NCBI GenBank assembly: GCA_943841885.1
Contig: CALSZZ010000001.1
Location: 124,001-188,000, forward strand
Length of the DNA: 64,000 nt
Source: Candidatus Thalassarchaeaceae archaeon
Lineage (GTDB): Archaea; Thermoplasmatota; Poseidoniia; Poseidoniales; Thalassarchaeaceae
Reading direction: 5' to 3'
The notes beneath the pieces are model-generated. The model saw nothing but the letters and a program-made list of their open reading frames with translations, did not search any database and was not told the origin of the DNA. Below, in pieces: positions 33,724-42,908 of the stretch (position 1 is the first letter of the stretch; each line of letters starts with the position of its first letter). The translations under genes were made by a program, and so were the position numbers.

Positions 33724-35505
33724 TTATTTAATATCAAAAATTTTATCTGCATTTTGAGGTATTTTGACATCTGATAAAGAGAATAGTTCATTGATAGAAT
33801 TGAATTTAAAATTCTTATCTCTGAATTTCTTAGCCCTGTTGCTAACCATTTTCCATGCTCCTTTATCTCCTATGCCTGGGACAGCAGAAATTTGACTCTC
33901 AGTGACTTTATTGAGATTTAGATTTATTTCTACGCCAGAGATACTACGCATTCCATGCCCCGTGACTAGAATATCAGATTGTGTTTCAAGTGGTATTTGG
34001 TAAGGGACTCCAATGAGTATCGGATAAGCCCCTATTTGGCGACCAAATGTAAGCCCGGATTTGCCATATATTGAAGCATCGTGGTGTTTTCTATCTATTA
34101 CTTGCTTTGGATCTCGAATTCTACTATCATGAGACTCCCACCATACCTTTCTCAAAATTGAACCTAATGGGAACATTTCTTGTAAAAGTGGCTTATCCAT
34201 ATCATTACGTACTTTTTCCTTAAAATTATTAAATAATTTACTAGGAATTTCTTGGAATCCAGATCCCTCTACTTGTCTAATATTAATTCTACGAACCCAT
34301 AATTCTTGCGATCGTAAATTATTTAAAAGGTCAAGATTCATCTGATAGGTAGATTTAGTTTCGCCATTGAGGCCGGCTATAAAGTTCAATCCTGGTAATA
34401 ATTTTGGGAGGCCTCGTGGTCCCTTTTCTCTTCCAAACTCATTGATATGCCTTATTGCTGTTATTAATTGATCTGGATTACAATTAAGCCAATTTTCATT
34501 ATGCACATTTGGGTCGGCAGATTCTAAACCAAAAGATAGGACAGCTCCATCTGAAAGGTGATTTACCATTCCTTTGGTTATTTCAGAAGAGATTTCTAAA
34601 TTTTCAGCAATAATTGAGGGATTAGCATTATCAACATGCAGAATATCAAGATTTTCATTATTTCTTAATTCGGATAAAATATTTAGGATTGGTTCTGGAT
34701 TAGGTATCGGATATTCCATGTCTTCAACCCCTTCTGCCTTATATGTGTAAATATCTGTGGCACCTCCTAATCTTACATTTCTAACTCCATTATCTATTGC
34801 AGAATTTAACTCATCTAGAATATCATTCTCATTCCTCCAAATTGGTATGCCCTTCTTTGGTTCGATACAAAATTTACACCCCCTTTTGAAGCGTACACAA
34901 CCTTGATATAACTCTACTTCATATGTTAAAGGACCATTTCTACCATCTTCTGTGAATAAATCAGGGTGGTTTATTACGGATTTTGAGGAAGACCCATGGT
35001 AGGCCCATTTAGACCATTGTTCGGGTGTACGTTTCTTATTTTTCCAAATATTTGTAGAAAGAAAATTATCTAGTGAGGCATCCGTATCTTGTACAGTACA
35101 GAATAAATTACTACGAAGAGGAGTCCATCCGTCATATCTCCAGTGACGTATTGCCCAGCCCCCACATAGTACTGGTTGTCCACTGGGAAAAATAGAAAGT
35201 AATTGATCTAACTCTTTCCTACTTATCGGTGTACCTCTTATGTATTTCCCTGGAACAATAGCCCCAGCAAGAATAACAGCACCGTCCAATTCAGACAATT
35301 CTTTTTTCAATTCTAGTCTGCCATTGGAATCGGATAATTTGTGTTTATGATTTATTCTCCATTGATCTATTGTCATGTATGTATATGGAATTCCTCTATA
35401 TTCTAAAACACCGCAAATATATCTTATATGAAATCCCAAATAATTAGGAACGCCAAAGGCAGCAGGTTCATCTTCATAGCCATCTATTACCAACCAACCC
35501 TCCAT
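33724..35505 (-). CDS. Radical SAM protein with C-terminal helix-hairpin-helix (COG1031-like)
   Basis: 593 residues. The [4Fe-4S] motif is the spaced form GCVRFKRGCKFCIEP (C-x6-GC-x2-C) typical of the archaeal COG1031 family. A TIM-barrel follows (VRLGGATDIYTYKAEG, DILHVDNANPSIIAENL, VLSFGLESADPNVHNENW). The C-terminus has a helix-hairpin-helix (SQISAVPGIGDKGAWKMVSNRAKKF), which suggests nucleic-acid contact. The N-terminal ~170 residues resemble a degenerate B12-binding-like domain (AVILAGAIVPGKYIRGTP). The substrate is unknown; RNA or DNA modification is inference. The gene converges on pepE. Confidence 0.85.
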   Translation of the reverse strand: MEGWLVIDGYEDEPAAFGVPNYLGFHIRYICGVLEYRGIPYTYMTIDQWRINHKHKLSDSNGRLELKKELSELDGAVILAGAIVPGKYIRGTPISRKELDQLLSIFPSGQPVLCGGWAIRHWRYDGWTPLRSNLFCTVQDTDASLDNFLSTNIWKNKKRTPEQWSKWAYHGSSSKSVINHPDLFTEDGRNGPLTYEVELYQGCVRFKRGCKFCIEPKKGIPIWRNENDILDELNSAIDNGVRNVRLGGATDIYTYKAEGVEDMEYPIPNPEPILNILSELRNNENLDILHVDNANPSIIAENLEISSEITKGMVNHLSDGAVLSFGLESADPNVHNENWLNCNPDQLITAIRHINEFGREKGPRGLPKLLPGLNFIAGLNGETKSTYQMNLDLLNNLRSQELWVRRINIRQVEGSGFQEIPSKLFNNFKEKVRNDMDKPLLQEMFPLGSILRKVWWESHDSRIRDPKQVIDRKHHDASIYGKSGLTFGRQIGAYPILIGVPYQIPLETQSDILVTGHGMRSISGVEINLNLNKVTESQISAVPGIGDKGAWKMVSNRAKKFRDKNFKFNSINELFSLSDVKIPQNADKIFDIK

Positions 35506-35556
35506 AAGTATTCAGAACTCTCGAATCGAATCAAGAATTTCACGTCTTCGGAATAA

Positions 35557-36810
35557 TTACTTCCTAGTACGATTTTTTCTATTTCTAGATGAGTCTTGTC
35601 TAGATTCTTGAACAGATATTTTTCTACCATTTAATTCCTTATTCTTTAGTTCGGAAATGGCTTTTTTTCCATCTTTAACATTTTCAAATGTGACAAAAGC
35701 GAATCCTTTGGAATTACCTGTTTCTCTATCTAATGCTAAATGTAAATCTTTTACATTTCCAAATGGTGAGAATAATGTATTGAGATCATCTTCAGTAACC
35801 CCATAATCTAAACTAGCAATAAACAGTTTGATTCCTGCTGCTTCAGAAGCTTTCGATCTAGCATTCATAAGAATTTCGCGTTCTTTAGATAATTCATCTT
35901 TTGATGCTTTTCCTTCTTTTACCTTAGACATACAATCTCTACAGCGTATTGGTTTCCCGGGAGTAGGTGCAAATGGTACTTCAGTCTTTACTCCACATAA
36001 AGTACAATTAGTAGAATGCATTTTTCTTTGTTGGCGATTATTAGAAAAACCATCTCTCCTAGTCTTTGTTGTCTCCGGTTTTTTATGAGTACACCCTCTA
36101 CGAAAATCAGCCATAGGTGAAAGATATGGCCGTGCACCATCATGGCCAAGCATTGAATCGGCAGCAGGAGACCATCTTTCTCCTTCTCTATTTAATATGG
36201 ATATTTGGCCATCAGGTTCTGAACTAAAGCCTTTTCCAAAATCAGAAGAAAGTATTCTGTAACCAGTATAGTCACATCTATTACATGTAACATTAAAATC
36301 AGGTTTTTTATCACTAATTAAAAGATCCAAACCACAAGCAGGACAGAGTGAATGTAATACTCCTAAACTTTTATTCCCCTTTGTTGATGCTTTAATTATT
36401 GGATCTGAACTAATTATCTTGGCACGAATAATATCCCTAACCCTCATGGCATCTCCTGCAGAAGGGACAAAACGATCAACAAATTCTGTTATATATATAT
36501 CCGCGAATTGATACAAGGCTGGCACATCTCTGTGACCCGAATCTGTATCTTCTATGTGTAGAATTTTGATTTCTGCAGTTTTGGCATTTAAACGATTCAC
36601 TTGGCCAATAAATGTATCTCCAATTTTTGGAATATTTACTTGAGGTCTGTCTGGTATTAAATTTAGTATACCATCATTAATTTCTAATTTACCCGTAAAG
36701 GAAGCAATTAATCCTTTCTTTCCATTGTATAGGCCAGTACCACACTGAACACCATCTGGTAGCATAACAGGCATCCCAGGAAAAACGGAGTCTCCAGTGC
36801 TGGCAATCAT
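35557..36810 (-). CDS. csl4: Exosome Csl4-like protein fused to a second zinc ribbon and an RRM domain
   Basis: 417 residues. The first ~185 match archaeal Csl4: an N-terminal FPGMPVMLPDGVQCGTGLY domain, an S1 domain (IGDTFIGQVNRLNAKTAEIKIL ... DAMRVRDIIRAKIIS) and a zinc ribbon (Cys156, 159, 176, 179). A linker follows, then a second ribbon (Cys269, 272, 290, 293), a charged helix, and a complete RRM at 327-402 with RNP2 KLFIAS and RNP1 KGFAFVTF (368-375). The tail is Arg/Lys/Asn-rich. Csl4 caps the RNA exosome and recruits substrates or DnaG. RRM domains are rare in archaea, and this fusion is unusual. Confidence 0.88.
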   Translation of the reverse strand: MIASTGDSVFPGMPVMLPDGVQCGTGLYNGKKGLIASFTGKLEINDGILNLIPDRPQVNIPKIGDTFIGQVNRLNAKTAEIKILHIEDTDSGHRDVPALYQFADIYITEFVDRFVPSAGDAMRVRDIIRAKIISSDPIIKASTKGNKSLGVLHSLCPACGLDLLISDKKPDFNVTCNRCDYTGYRILSSDFGKGFSSEPDGQISILNREGERWSPAADSMLGHDGARPYLSPMADFRRGCTHKKPETTKTRRDGFSNNRQQRKMHSTNCTLCGVKTEVPFAPTPGKPIRCRDCMSKVKEGKASKDELSKEREILMNARSKASEAAGIKLFIASLDYGVTEDDLNTLFSPFGNVKDLHLALDRETGNSKGFAFVTFENVKDGKKAISELKNKELNGRKISVQESRQDSSRNRKNRTRK

Positions 36811-36865
36811 ACTGCTGGGCAGATATAATCATCTATGAACAGCACGGTTCAATATTTGACGTATC

Positions 36866-37480
36866 TCAAGTAGGAGAAACACGCCAAAAACCTGCTTCTG
36901 TCTTACCTCTTTGACGTTTGTGATGACTATATGTTGCTGGAAGATAAAAATCGGCTTCGCCGTATTTTTCAACTTCCCAACCTTCATTTTGAAAAAAATT
37001 AGTTATATGAGTAGCCTTGGAGTTATGTAATATATGAGCAGTTTTGTAATTATCTAAAATTAACTGTAAAAAGGGTTTATCTGCTTTTTCTTTCTGTCTG
37101 CCCCAAGGTGGATTTGTGATTATTAAATCAGTATCAATGATAGGGATATTATGATTATCAATATGCATATTATATATTTTAGAATGGTTTTGGAATTCTA
37201 ATGATTTAATATTATTATTTATAATTTTACAAGCTTCAGAATCGGATTCAATGAAAGTTACCTCCTCCGCTCCAAGAAAAAATGCCCCTATACCTAGTAT
37301 GCCATTACCCGCACCTAAATCAGTCACACGACAGTCTTTCTTTAAGTCTCCAAATGAAACTATATCGGACAGCCATTTTGCGGCTAAATCACCATCTATA
37401 CTGTATTGTTCTAAATCGACATTTTTCGAAGAGTGATTTTCTAAATTTGAGAGATTAATAGCCAATTTACGGACCCTCAT
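36866..37480 (-). CDS. METTL5-like N6-adenine rRNA methyltransferase
   Basis: 204 residues. VDLEQYSIDGDLAAKWL near the N-terminus is followed by the SAM motif VTDLGAGNGILGIGAFFLGAEEVTFIE and the catalytic IITNPPWGRQ (NPPW, adenine-N6 type). This is the archaeal COG2263 group related to METTL5, which methylates an adenine of small-subunit rRNA. The C-terminal half carries the usual HHKRQRGKTEAGFWRV. It lies between the Csl4-RRM gene and asd on the same strand. Confidence 0.88.
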   Translation of the reverse strand: MRVRKLAINLSNLENHSSKNVDLEQYSIDGDLAAKWLSDIVSFGDLKKDCRVTDLGAGNGILGIGAFFLGAEEVTFIESDSEACKIINNNIKSLEFQNHSKIYNMHIDNHNIPIIDTDLIITNPPWGRQKEKADKPFLQLILDNYKTAHILHNSKATHITNFFQNEGWEVEKYGEADFYLPATYSHHKRQRGKTEAGFWRVSPT

Positions 37481-37526
37481 GTTAAACCTCCGAAGAGTTA
37501 TATCGTTTGAAACTCATCTAAAAGAA

Positions 37527-38657
37527 TTAGAAAATTAATTTATTTAAGGATGTATTTCTATCATGAATTATTCCATCGGCAAGAAGAAGTTCGGCCAATA
37601 AGACTCCAGAACCTGCTGCTCCTTTGATAGTATTTTCAGAGACTGTCTTGAATTTTAATTTTTTATTAGATACTGCAATTTCACCAATTGCAATGGACAT
37701 CGCAGAACATAAGTCTATGCTTGGTTTTTTAGAGTCTGAACCTACCCATCTATGTGAGTTAGCATTTATTTTACTGTCAATAAATGTATATGTATTTGCA
37801 GGAGCAGAAGGAAGTTTTAATTTTTGAATTTTTGTGGAATATTTGGACCATAAATTTATTATTTTGTGTGCACTAACATCCTCATCGAAAGTCAATTCTA
37901 TCTCTGCTAAGTGGCCATAATCACGAGATACTCTTGAACAATAAACTTCAAAATTCAATTTAAATTCTTCATGATAATCGTTTAGAGATAATATCCTATT
38001 CAATTCATGAATAATACTTTCTCTCTCGCCTGGTATTGAAGAATCTATAATTAACCCTTTTCGCCCTGAATCTAATAATTTCCTACCTCCACCAGATAAT
38101 GATTGTTTGGTATTAATTTTTATTGATGTACAAATAAGTTCAGAAATTATCGGTTTTAATACTAATGAAAGTGGAATTACCATACAATTAGGACAAGATA
38201 TTAGTGAACCAGAATCAAAATTCTGTGATTGGATTAATTTTAATTCATCTGGATTTACATCTGGAATTATTAAAGGAATATTTTTATTTAATCGATGCAC
38301 AGATGCATGACTAATCACATTAAAACCAGACTTAGCAAGGATAGGTTCGATATTATTTGCCACTGAATCTGGAATTGCCGAGAAAATTATCTGTACCTTT
38401 TCAGCTTTTAATGAATCAATTAGTGTATCTAAATCTCCCAATCCTTTAACGATTATTTCTGGCAGTTCGGGCCTTTCTTCATCTAAAGACCATGGTAAAT
38501 CACTTATTTTTTGACCTATAGTAGAAGTTGAGCCTATTACAGATACTGGGACTAGCCAATTATGATTGATTAATCTTTGAAGGTAACGCTGCGCTACAAG
38601 TCCTCTTGAGCCAAGGATCGCACAATTTACTTTCCCATATTCTATCATGCCCCCCAT
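37527..38657 (-). CDS. asd: Aspartate-semialdehyde dehydrogenase (archaeal/fungal type)
   Basis: 376 residues from ATG 38657, or 373 from the ATG three codons in. The N-terminal Rossmann segment is CAILGSRGLVAQRYL, the active-site cysteine is in LISCPNCMVIPLSLVL, SLSGGGRKLLDSG follows, and CSRVSRDYGHLAEIEL holds the catalytic histidine. The enzyme reduces aspartyl phosphate to the semialdehyde for lysine, threonine and methionine synthesis. No other pathway genes are adjacent. It diverges from rmuC. Confidence 0.88.
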   Translation of the reverse strand: MGGMIEYGKVNCAILGSRGLVAQRYLQRLINHNWLVPVSVIGSTSTIGQKISDLPWSLDEERPELPEIIVKGLGDLDTLIDSLKAEKVQIIFSAIPDSVANNIEPILAKSGFNVISHASVHRLNKNIPLIIPDVNPDELKLIQSQNFDSGSLISCPNCMVIPLSLVLKPIISELICTSIKINTKQSLSGGGRKLLDSGRKGLIIDSSIPGERESIIHELNRILSLNDYHEEFKLNFEVYCSRVSRDYGHLAEIELTFDEDVSAHKIINLWSKYSTKIQKLKLPSAPANTYTFIDSKINANSHRWVGSDSKKPSIDLCSAMSIAIGEIAVSNKKLKFKTVSENTIKGAAGSGVLLAELLLADGIIHDRNTSLNKLIF

Positions 38658-38753
38658 ATGAACACAAAGTACCTAAGAGCAACTGTTTATTGATTCGATA
38701 AAATATCATTAGTTGTACTAAATTTTAAGAACCCTCGAGTATAAAATGTGGAT

Positions 38754-39986
38754 ATGGTTGATACGTTGACTACCGTATTGGTCATAATATCAGTGATTTT
38801 TTCTTCAGCAATTGTTTGGTTATTTATGTCCCAGCATATGGCTAGAGTATTAGAAATAACTCGCTTGGAAAATGAAAAGAAAATTGCAGAAAATAATGCT
38901 AGAGAGGTCGAAAGGAAGGATGTGGAGGATGAACGAAATATTGCAATGACTAATTCTTTTAAATTAATAGCACAACAGGCATTTGAGGATGTCAAAAGTA
39001 AAGCAGAAAGGGAAAAAAAAGAAGAATTTAAGAGAGTAACTGATGATTTTTCGATGGTATTGAAGGAATATAAGAAATCAATGGATACAATTGAAGCATC
39101 TATGATAAACAGAGAGTCAGCACTTAGAGAGAAGGTAGAAAATGTGTCGAAATTAGGATTGAAATTATCAGATGATACACAAGATTTGACAAGGGCACTC
39201 AAAGGAGACTCTAAATCTCAGGGTGCATGGGGAGAAGTAGTAGTTGAAAATCTATTACAAAGTATGGGATTTGTATCTGAACGAGATTACGTGAAACAAT
39301 ATAGTGAAACTGCCATAGATAATACTCGCAAAAGAGCAGATTTTGTAATATATTTACCCGATAATAAGCAGGTAGTTATTGATTCAAAGGTATCTTTGAA
39401 GGCATATAATGAATTTGTAAATGCTGATGATGAGATGTCGTCAAAGGCATCAATTGAAAGGTTGTGTGTATCAATTAGAAAACATGCATCTGAACTTTCG
39501 AATAAAAATTATCAACATATGAAATCTATACAAACATTGGATTTTGTACTTATGGTAGTTCCATTAGAAAGTGCATACATTGCCGCACTACATCATGATC
39601 CCAGTTTGTATAATGACATGATAGGTAACAGAAGAGTAAAAATTGTCAGTGGAACTACAATAATGCTCGCATTGATTCTTATTCAAGAATTATGGAAAAG
39701 AGAAAATCAGAGTAAGAATCAAATTCAATTAGTAGAAAGAGCAGGGGCGCTTCATGATCAGATAGTTCTTTTCTTAGAGTCTTTTACCGCAGTCGGATTC
39801 GAGCTAAAACAAGCATCAGAAAAATTTGAAGAGGCGGAAAAGAGACTTGTAGAAGGAAAAGGAAATGTACTTAGGCAAACGGAAATGTTAAGCCAACTAG
39901 GAGCAAAAAATAAGAAAGATTTACGTGAAAAAAGTGGTTTGAGGAAATTGGCAGAACAAGCTGAGTTATCTAAGGAAGAGGAATGA
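38754..39986 (+). CDS. rmuC: RmuC-family protein
   Basis: About 410 residues from ATG 38754 (GTG 38748 also in frame). An N-terminal membrane helix (TVLVIISVIFSSAIVWLFM) leads into a long coiled coil (about residues 25-140), then the RmuC nuclease-like core: GAWGEVVVENLLQSMGF, KRADFVIYLPDNKQVVIDSKVSLKAY, FVLMVVPLESAY, VSGTTIMLALILIQELWKRENQ. In bacteria RmuC limits recombination at inverted repeats; the restriction-endonuclease-like fold is suggested by the D-x(n)-DSK residues. It is relatively uncommon in archaea. A gene for an M23 peptidase follows after 24 bases. Confidence 0.9.
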   Translation: MVDTLTTVLVIISVIFSSAIVWLFMSQHMARVLEITRLENEKKIAENNAREVERKDVEDERNIAMTNSFKLIAQQAFEDVKSKAEREKKEEFKRVTDDFSMVLKEYKKSMDTIEASMINRESALREKVENVSKLGLKLSDDTQDLTRALKGDSKSQGAWGEVVVENLLQSMGFVSERDYVKQYSETAIDNTRKRADFVIYLPDNKQVVIDSKVSLKAYNEFVNADDEMSSKASIERLCVSIRKHASELSNKNYQHMKSIQTLDFVLMVVPLESAYIAALHHDPSLYNDMIGNRRVKIVSGTTIMLALILIQELWKRENQSKNQIQLVERAGALHDQIVLFLESFTAVGFELKQASEKFEEAEKRLVEGKGNVLRQTEMLSQLGAKNKKDLREKSGLRKLAEQAELSKEEE

Positions 39987-40010
39987 ATAACCATCCCCTA
40001 ATCCCAAGCC

Positions 40011-40592
40011 ATGATTAAGTGGCAGACGAGCAAGTATCACCCAGTAGTAGATCTCCCGAAAGAATATGAAGTTAGAGATTTCACAAAAGGTAATTATGAA
40101 CCTTCTAAATTTGAATATGATATTGGAAAATATGATGAATTGAGGCCGGGGATGTATGAAACAGACTTATTCGCGGACGGCAGATATCTCCACATAGGAA
40201 TCGATATTGGCGCACCCGTTGGAACTCCATGCATGGCCTTTGATGATGGTGAAATTTCCCATTATGGATATAATTCAGCAGATGGAGATTATGGATATGT
40301 GATAATTACAAAACATTCAATCGAAGGAGTTTCCGTATGGGCCCTTTATGGGCATCTCGATTCAAAGTCGATAGAAGGTAAAGAAATCGGACAAAAGATT
40401 TCTCATGGAGAAGTAATTTGTTGGATGGGAGATAAACATGAAAATGGAGGATGGGATCCTCATCTTCATTTCCAATTATCATTAATTGAGCCATTATCTC
40501 ACGATATGCCAGGAGTAATAGACCCCAAAGATAGAGAAGAATATCTAATAAATTATCCTGACCCAAGACTGGTTATGGGACCAATATATTAA
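40011..40592 (+). CDS. M23-family (LytM-like) metallopeptidase domain protein without a signal peptide
   Basis: 193 residues. The zinc motif is complete: HIGIDIGAPVGTP (first His and Asp), ALYGHLDSK, and WDPHLHFQLSL. M23 peptidases cut glycine-rich peptide links, usually in murein. Here there is no signal peptide or membrane helix, and archaea of this type have no murein, so the substrate must be something else. The N-terminal 60 residues (YHPVVDLPKEYEVRDFTKGNYEPS) are not familiar. It overlaps the end of the convergent isomerase gene by four bases. Confidence 0.85.
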   Translation: MIKWQTSKYHPVVDLPKEYEVRDFTKGNYEPSKFEYDIGKYDELRPGMYETDLFADGRYLHIGIDIGAPVGTPCMAFDDGEISHYGYNSADGDYGYVIITKHSIEGVSVWALYGHLDSKSIEGKEIGQKISHGEVICWMGDKHENGGWDPHLHFQLSLIEPLSHDMPGVIDPKDREEYLINYPDPRLVMGPIY

Positions 40593-41632
40593 GTTGAAGA
40601 AAGATGTTTTTTCAATGAAACAATTGGAGTCATTTCGGATGGATCTTTATTTTCGATTAATGCTAGTATTATAGTAATCCAATCAGTAATATGTGCAGCA
40701 TAAAGCAAACATTCGAGTAAAGAATGACCTTCACAATTGATAATCCACGAGGATTCGGTGCTAATTTCATCTAACATCCATTTTAATCTATCATTTACCC
40801 TCGGGTGCAGCCCTTCCCATGAGAAATAAATATCAGAATGAGATTTTTTATCAGCAGAACCCCAAGCAACAATCTCATTATGATTCATTTCAGGTAGATC
40901 AACTTGTCTTGCGAATCTTTCAGAATTTTCATTTAATTGATTTGCGAATCTATTTGCAGCAGGACTTAACAAAGTTGGAGAAATTATTCCAATTTGCTTA
41001 CCTAACATAGATTTAGCCATTGAGAGTGTGAGAGCATTATCTCCTGTTGCGTCTGCATCAGAAGATAATTTTCGTAATCTAGTTAGCATGTCAATAATAT
41101 CATCATTACTTGGCCTTTGAAAAATTCCAAGTGCCCAGCAAATAGATAATTGAGTGCCAAATAAATGACCAAAAGCAGATCTAGGCATTTGTCCTCCAGG
41201 AATATTTAAACAAAGAGAATTATCATTCTCTGAGAGCATCTCTTGGAGTTTTCCTCCCGAAGTAATACCAATTACCGTACCTCCTTGTTCCAGTACATTA
41301 GTGACTGCATCAATAGTTTCCTCAGTATTTCCAGAGTAAGAAGTAGCAATTACTAACCAATCTGAACCCCACCACGAAGGGATTCCGTAATCTTTCCATA
41401 CAACAAAGGGAATTCCTCCAGAATGATCTGCAAGTGTTTTTAGAAAATCCCCTCCTGCTCCTGAACCCCCCATTCCAAGACATAAAACTCCAGACCAATC
41501 TAAATCTTGATCTATTTCTATTTCTGTGGCAAATGAAGATTCGAGATTATCAACAAATCTTCGAGTAAAGCCACACATATCTTGTTTGTCAAATTTTTTA
41601 ATTAAATCAGAAATACTATAATTATTATCCAT
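40589..41632 (-). CDS. Bifunctional phosphoglucose/phosphomannose isomerase
   Basis: 347 residues with two SIS domains: LCLGMGGSGAGGDFLKTLAD, ATSYSGNTEETIDAV, and ENSERFARQVDLPEMNHNEIVAW near the base-catalyst region. It matches the archaeal Pgi/Pmi family, which interconverts fructose-6-P with glucose-6-P and mannose-6-P. This supports gluconeogenesis and sugar nucleotide supply. It is 11 bases downstream of nmd3 on the minus strand. Confidence 0.92.
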   Translation of the reverse strand: MDNNYSISDLIKKFDKQDMCGFTRRFVDNLESSFATEIEIDQDLDWSGVLCLGMGGSGAGGDFLKTLADHSGGIPFVVWKDYGIPSWWGSDWLVIATSYSGNTEETIDAVTNVLEQGGTVIGITSGGKLQEMLSENDNSLCLNIPGGQMPRSAFGHLFGTQLSICWALGIFQRPSNDDIIDMLTRLRKLSSDADATGDNALTLSMAKSMLGKQIGIISPTLLSPAANRFANQLNENSERFARQVDLPEMNHNEIVAWGSADKKSHSDIYFSWEGLHPRVNDRLKWMLDEISTESSWIINCEGHSLLECLLYAAHITDWITIILALIENKDPSEMTPIVSLKKHLSST

Positions 41633-41643
41633 ATTTATACTCC

Positions 41644-42687
41644 CTAATTAGTTCCTGGTATTGCTAACCATATATCATCTATGAATCCAATTCTTATTTT
41701 AGATGTTTGATGATCATCATCATATGGTAGTGCAACTGTGACAATTTTATAATCAACTGGATCCATGATTTCAACAGCAGAACTATCACGATTTAAAATG
41801 TCAACTAAATATTGTTGTTTAACTGAGCATATTACAATACTTTTCTCCATATCTCTCCAAGACAAACCAGTTCTTTCAAAGAATTTCATTCTACGTAAAA
41901 CTGGCCCATCCTTCTGCCAACGACTGATAAGCCATAATTCACCTTTTAATTTGATGACATCTCCGATTGAATAAGCGGGTTTTCTATAACTCATTGTCAA
42001 TCTAGTGACTTCAATTCCATCATTGGAACCTACAACTGTTGATGTTTCTTTTATTGTTCCTCCAAATTTTTGAGTCAACTTTTTACCCCAACTTCTGGCC
42101 ATCGCTTTTGATCCTAGTTGCATATCCCAGCCCCCCGTAACTGGCCCTTCACTAGTTATGAAGAACATTGGATCTGGTTCCATATTTTCCAACATTTCAT
42201 CTAAAGTATCTCGGACTTCCTTTATTTCAACAGAATTCAATTTTCGCCCAGCTGAGCGTAGTTGGACTATCGACTCAAAATATGAACCTGCTTTTCTAGT
42301 GCAAGCAGGGCAAACTGCGTTACTAGTTTGCATCAAAGATGTATGATTATCTTGAAAAATATAACTTTCTATATTTCCCACTATATCGACGTTTAACCTA
42401 ACGGTTCTGTCATCTATTTCTTCGATTGAAAATCCAAGTTCGATATTAGTGGAATTAGGATGTATCTGTAAGTTCTCCCTTATTCTTAAATCCGCTAAAT
42501 CATCATTTTCTATTTCTGACCATCTGCCACGAATCTCATATTTATTGCATTTTGGACATCTATATTGTTGTATTCTCTCAGGAATTGTGGATAAATGATT
42601 TCTTTTTCTGAAGCAAATTTCGCACATTCTATCTGAAGAAAGAGGAGGATTAGCCCCACAAGTAATACAAAATGCTCCCTCTGACAT
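41644..42687 (-). CDS. nmd3: NMD3-family ribosome-binding protein
   Basis: 347 residues. Zinc-binding pairs open the protein (AFCITCGANPP, MCEICFRKRNH, YRCPKCNKYEIRG), with a later CPACTRK. The middle and C-terminal parts follow archaeal NMD3 (SYFESIVQLRSAGRKL, and KETSTVVGSNDGIEVTRLTMSYRKPAYSIGDVIKL). In eukaryotes NMD3 is the 60S export adaptor; in archaea it is presumed to act in large-subunit assembly. It lies between the Ccm genes and the Pgi/Pmi gene. Confidence 0.92.
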   Translation of the reverse strand: MSEGAFCITCGANPPLSSDRMCEICFRKRNHLSTIPERIQQYRCPKCNKYEIRGRWSEIENDDLADLRIRENLQIHPNSTNIELGFSIEEIDDRTVRLNVDIVGNIESYIFQDNHTSLMQTSNAVCPACTRKAGSYFESIVQLRSAGRKLNSVEIKEVRDTLDEMLENMEPDPMFFITSEGPVTGGWDMQLGSKAMARSWGKKLTQKFGGTIKETSTVVGSNDGIEVTRLTMSYRKPAYSIGDVIKLKGELWLISRWQKDGPVLRRMKFFERTGLSWRDMEKSIVICSVKQQYLVDILNRDSSAVEIMDPVDYKIVTVALPYDDDHQTSKIRIGFIDDIWLAIPGTN

Positions 42688-42746
42688 GTAATTGCCTGAT
42701 AATACCCTAGATAATTAACGTTAGAAGTGTTTTCATGGTAAATGTA

Positions 42747-42908
42747 TTATTCATCATCAGATTTATTCTTTGAAAAGTTCTTTTCAACAGCACTAATACG
42801 CGATTCGATATCTGTAAGTTTTGAAAATAGATTCCATACGTAACCTCCTATTATTCCAATCATAATTACATATGCAAATGCTAATTCAGTTAAACCTGTC
42901 AATTTCAA
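42747..42908 (-). CDS. ccmD: CcmD-like small heme-exporter protein
   Basis: 53 codons read directly. The TTG at 42908 overlaps the ccmC stop (TTGA) after an AGAGG site; a second TTG at 42902 has better spacing. One membrane helix (ELAFAYVIMIGIIGGYVWNL) is followed by a basic-acidic coiled tail (LTDIESRISAVEKNF), the CcmD pattern of AY...Y...R...LE. CcmD stabilises the CcmABC-heme-CcmE complex. The position right after ccmC makes the call convincing despite low sequence information. Confidence 0.7.
   Translation of the reverse strand: MKLTGLTELAFAYVIMIGIIGGYVWNLFSKLTDIESRISAVEKNFSKNKSDDE

Noticed and set aside
38687-39202. 171-codon minus-strand frame, serine/phenylalanine-rich
   Set aside because: It is antisense to the RmuC coiled coil, whose Lys/Glu codons produce Ser/Phe-rich shadows. 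No homology is seen.
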